A stretch of DNA of 8,767 bases, taken from NCBI GenBank assembly GCA_937930605.1, contig CALHBZ010000266.1, forward strand, positions 1-8,767, written 5' to 3'. Every line of letters begins with the position of its first letter. Positions within the stretch are counted from its first letter, which is position 1. The notes under the pieces are model-generated. The model searched no databases. It saw only the letters and a program-made list of their open reading frames with translations, and had not been told where the DNA came from. Source of the stretch: Streptococcus oralis. Lineage in GTDB: Bacteria; Bacillota; Bacilli; Lactobacillales; Streptococcaceae. Of the stretch, positions 7,343 through 8,767 are shown one piece after another. Position numbers and translations under genes: made by a program.

Positions 7343-7351
7343 AGTAGTTTT

Positions 7352-7360
7352 ATTCTATCA
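7352..7360 (-). promoter_or_regulatory. Extended -10 promoter of dacA
   Basis: Read on the minus strand, TGATAGAAT spans 7360-7352: the -10 TAGAAT (7357-7352) preceded by TGn. No convincing -35 is seen at the expected distance. The predicted transcription start, about 7 bases downstream, falls near 7345, two or three bases before the ATG. Confidence 0.65.
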
Positions 7361-7396
7361 CAAAGCAAAAAAATATTCTTGTTTTTATAACAAAGC
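7356..7396. repeat. Direct repeat TATMACAAAGC, spaced 30 bp, in the dacA/AI-2E divergent region
   Basis: TATCACAAAGC (7356-7366) and TATAACAAAGC (7386-7396) are identical at 10 of 11 positions. They start exactly 30 bases apart, close to three helical turns. The first overlaps the dacA -10 region and the second lies just upstream of the promoter of the rightward gene. This is compatible with a regulator site but unproven. Confidence 0.45.
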
Positions 7397-7418
7397 GACT
7401 CAATATTTTTAAGAAATA

Positions 7419-7427
7419 TGATAAAAT
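7419..7427 (+). promoter_or_regulatory. Extended -10 promoter of the AI-2E family gene
   Basis: TGATAAAAT at 7419-7427 is an extended -10 (TGn plus TAAAAT). No good -35 is visible at 7399-7404. The predicted start near 7434 leaves a leader of about 12 bases, which is almost entirely the AAGGAGGT ribosome site (7434-7441). Confidence 0.65.
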
Positions 7428-7445
7428 AGAAAGAAGGAGGTAGCT

Positions 7446-8561
7446 ATGTTCCGTAGAAACAAGTTATTTTTTTGGACAGCTGAAATTTTACTACTAACTC
7501 TTATTTTATATCTTTGGAGAGAGATGGGAGCGATTGTCACACCTTTTGTGATGGTTGCCAATACCATTATGATTCCATTTTTGCTCGGAGGATTTTTCTA
7601 TTACCTGACAAATCCCATCGTAACATTTTTAGAAAAGAAATGTAAAATCAATCGTTTGATAGGTGTGCTCATCACTCTTTGTGCCTTGATTGGCACAATA
7701 GTAGTAGGAGTAGTCTACTTGCTACCGATTTTGATCAATCAGTTGACAAGCTTGATTATTTCTAGCCAAAATATCTATAGCCGCTTGCAAGATTTGATAT
7801 ATGATTTATCAATGAATCCAATCTTTCAAAATATTGATATTCAAAAAACCATTCAACAGTTGAATTTATCTTACGTTGATATTTTACAAAACATTCTTAA
7901 CAGTGTGAGCAATAGTTTAGGCAGCGTTCTTTCAGCCTTGTTTAGTACTGTTTTGATTCTCATTATGACACCAGTCTTTTTGATTTATTTCTTGCTTGAT
8001 GGTCATAAGTTCCTCCCGATGTTGGAACGAACAGTCCTAAAGCATGATAAATTAAACTTCTCCAGTCTCTTGAAGAATTTGAACGCTACTGTAGCACGTT
8101 ATATCAGTGGAATTGCGATTGATGCGGTCATAATCGGATGTTTGGCCTATGTTGGTTACAGTGTTATTGGCTTGAGGTACGCCTTAGTCTTTGCTATTTT
8201 TTCTGGCATTGCCAATCTGATTCCCTATGTTGGTCCAAGTATCGGTCTGATTCCTATGATTATCGCCAATGTCTTTACTGATCCGCACAGAGTTCTCATT
8301 GCAGTAATTTATATGCTGATTATTCAACAGGTGGATGGGAATATCCTCTACCCCCGTATCGTCGGAGGAGTTATGAAAGTTCATCCAATTACCATTCTGG
8401 TTCTTCTCTTGCTATCTAGCAATATTTACGGTGTTATCGGAATGATTGTAGCGGTGCCAACTTATTCCATCCTAAAAGAAATTACTAAGTTCTTGGCGAA
8501 ATTATATGAAAATCATAAAGAAGCCAAAGAAAAAGAACAAGAAAAATCAGAATCAATCTAA
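7446..8561 (+). CDS. AI-2E/PerM-family membrane protein
   Basis: This 371-residue polytopic membrane protein belongs to the AI-2E transporter (PerM/UPF0118) family. Despite the family name, most members have no proven autoinducer-2 export role, and some act as ion or metabolite antiporters, so the substrate here is unknown. About seven or eight hydrophobic segments are visible (roughly 8-25, 38-57, 71-96, 158-185, 218-242, 244-276, 282-296 and 312-345). A long less hydrophobic stretch (about 97-157) follows the third segment, as is typical. Family hallmarks are LIPYVGPSIGLIP (258-270), DGNILYPRIVG (297-307) and the late GVIGMIVAVP (329-338). The tail (about 351-371) is highly charged and Lys/Glu-rich, probably cytoplasmic. 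ATG 7446 has a near-perfect Shine-Dalgarno, AAGGAGGT, at 7434-7441. The gene is divergent from dacA with its own promoter and terminator, so it appears monocistronic. Confidence 0.9.
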   Translation: MFRRNKLFFWTAEILLLTLILYLWREMGAIVTPFVMVANTIMIPFLLGGFFYYLTNPIVTFLEKKCKINRLIGVLITLCALIGTIVVGVVYLLPILINQLTSLIISSQNIYSRLQDLIYDLSMNPIFQNIDIQKTIQQLNLSYVDILQNILNSVSNSLGSVLSALFSTVLILIMTPVFLIYFLLDGHKFLPMLERTVLKHDKLNFSSLLKNLNATVARYISGIAIDAVIIGCLAYVGYSVIGLRYALVFAIFSGIANLIPYVGPSIGLIPMIIANVFTDPHRVLIAVIYMLIIQQVDGNILYPRIVGGVMKVHPITILVLLLLSSNIYGVIGMIVAVPTYSILKEITKFLAKLYENHKEAKEKEQEKSESI

Positions 8562-8585
8562 AAATCAGGGAGACCTGATTTTTTT
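8561..8585 (+). terminator. Intrinsic terminator of the AI-2E family gene
   Basis: AAATCAGG (8562-8569) pairs with CCTGATTT (8574-8581) around a GAGA tetraloop (GNRA type), followed by Ts to 8585. The stem begins right after the stop codon (8559-8561). Confidence 0.9.
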
Positions 8586-8679
8586 GATAAAAAGACTTGA
8601 GGTTAGTCTGGTCAAAAGTGTTTAAAATGAATCCGTTGGAAAAGGAAAAGAATGAGAAAGTGTGAGATTTAGAATAATT

Positions 8680-8700
8680 CACAAAATGTGTGTAAAACAC
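8680..8700. promoter_or_regulatory. Two adjacent 11-bp palindromes, candidate operator
   Basis: CACA-AAA-TGTG (8680-8690) and GTGT-AAA-ACAC (8690-8700) are two perfect 4-bp-arm palindromes with AAA centres, sharing the G at 8690. They end directly at the -35 hexamer that begins at 8701. A related GTGTTTAAAA occurs at 8618-8627. The position suits an operator or activator site for the last promoter. No known regulator motif is recognised with certainty. Confidence 0.4.
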
Positions 8701-8728
8701 TTGCAATTTAGCTGAAATTTGATAAAAT
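8701..8728 (+). promoter_or_regulatory. Promoter for a transcript leaving the window
   Basis: TTGCAA (8701-8706) is a good -35. After a 16-base spacer comes TAAAAT (8723-8728), itself preceded by TGA, giving an extended -10. This is the most complete promoter in the window. Transcription would begin near 8735 and at least 33 bases of leader are visible, with no start codon preceded by a ribosome site. The product (protein gene or RNA) lies outside. The interval 8586-8700 before it holds no gene I can support. Confidence 0.75.
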
Positions 8729-8767
8729 AGTAAGGAAAGTTAGACTGTATTGCCTACTGTCTATCTA

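Noticed and set aside
7408..7413. TTTAAG half-site resembling the pneumococcal CiaR box (TTTAAG-N5-TTTAAG)
   Set aside because: No second TTTAAG is found 5 bases away on either side.
8597..8628. Possible second promoter TTGAGG / TAAAAT upstream of the palindromes
   Set aside because: The spacer is 20 bases and there is no extended -10; the promoter at 8701-8728 is far better.
8627..8665. Small ORF (12 residues, MNPLEKEKNEKV) in the right-hand intergenic region
   Set aside because: It has no Shine-Dalgarno, is very short, and its Lys/Glu-rich composition is what AG-rich DNA gives by chance.
8485..8706. Minus-strand ORF of 73 codons across the end of the AI-2E gene and the intergenic region
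   Set aside because: It overlaps a well-supported gene, its terminator and the next promoter; no ribosome site or recognisable protein pattern was seen, and its Phe/Ser/Leu-rich content reflects AT-rich antisense DNA.

Overview
The window is ordinary, gene-dense, AT-rich chromosomal DNA from a low-GC Gram-positive bacterium. The proteins point to a Streptococcus of the mitis group (S. mitis, S. oralis, S. infantis or a close relative). Reasons are the near-pneumococcal MurA1/MurZ, SpxR, inserted streptococcal methionine aminopeptidase, Etrx/CcdA and PBP3 sequences, promoters dominated by extended -10 elements (TGnTATAAT type), and short intrinsic terminators. These assignments come from recalled family and species sequences, not from a search.

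Layout. 1-527 is the 3' end of the pyruvate kinase gene (pyk), closed by a terminator at 541-587. An extended -10 promoter at 650-658 then drives a tight four-gene plus-strand operon: murA (701-1960), a GNAT acetyltransferase (1976-2527), the spxR-type regulator (2520-3797, overlapping the acetyltransferase by 8 nt) and map (3813-4673), ending in a hairpin terminator at 4678-4700. A second plus-strand operon, ccdA (4801-5508, probable TTG start) and an extracellular thioredoxin-like lipoprotein (5521-6066), follows. It meets dacA (minus strand, 6098-7342) tail to tail across one shared bidirectional terminator (6071-6098). A 103-bp divergent promoter region separates dacA from an AI-2E/PerM-family membrane protein (7446-8561), which ends in its own hairpin. 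The last 180 bases hold no supported gene, only a good promoter (8701-8728) with two adjacent palindromes just upstream, firing towards a transcript whose body lies outside the window.

How the genes work together. Two themes are visible. The first is the PEP/pyruvate node: pyruvate kinase consumes PEP to make pyruvate, MurA spends PEP on the first committed step of peptidoglycan synthesis, and SpxR (by homology) activates pyruvate oxidase, which consumes pyruvate. The second is the cell surface: MurA (precursor synthesis), DacA/PBP3 (trimming of D-Ala from stem peptides), and CcdA plus the thioredoxin lipoprotein (carrying reducing power across the membrane to surface proteins).

I found no mobile element, CRISPR array, rRNA, tRNA or prophage signal, and nothing that convincingly looks like an undescribed system. 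The most worthwhile signals are regulatory: the palindrome pair before the last promoter, the 30-bp-spaced direct repeat between dacA and the AI-2E gene, and the predicted near-leaderless dacA mRNA.
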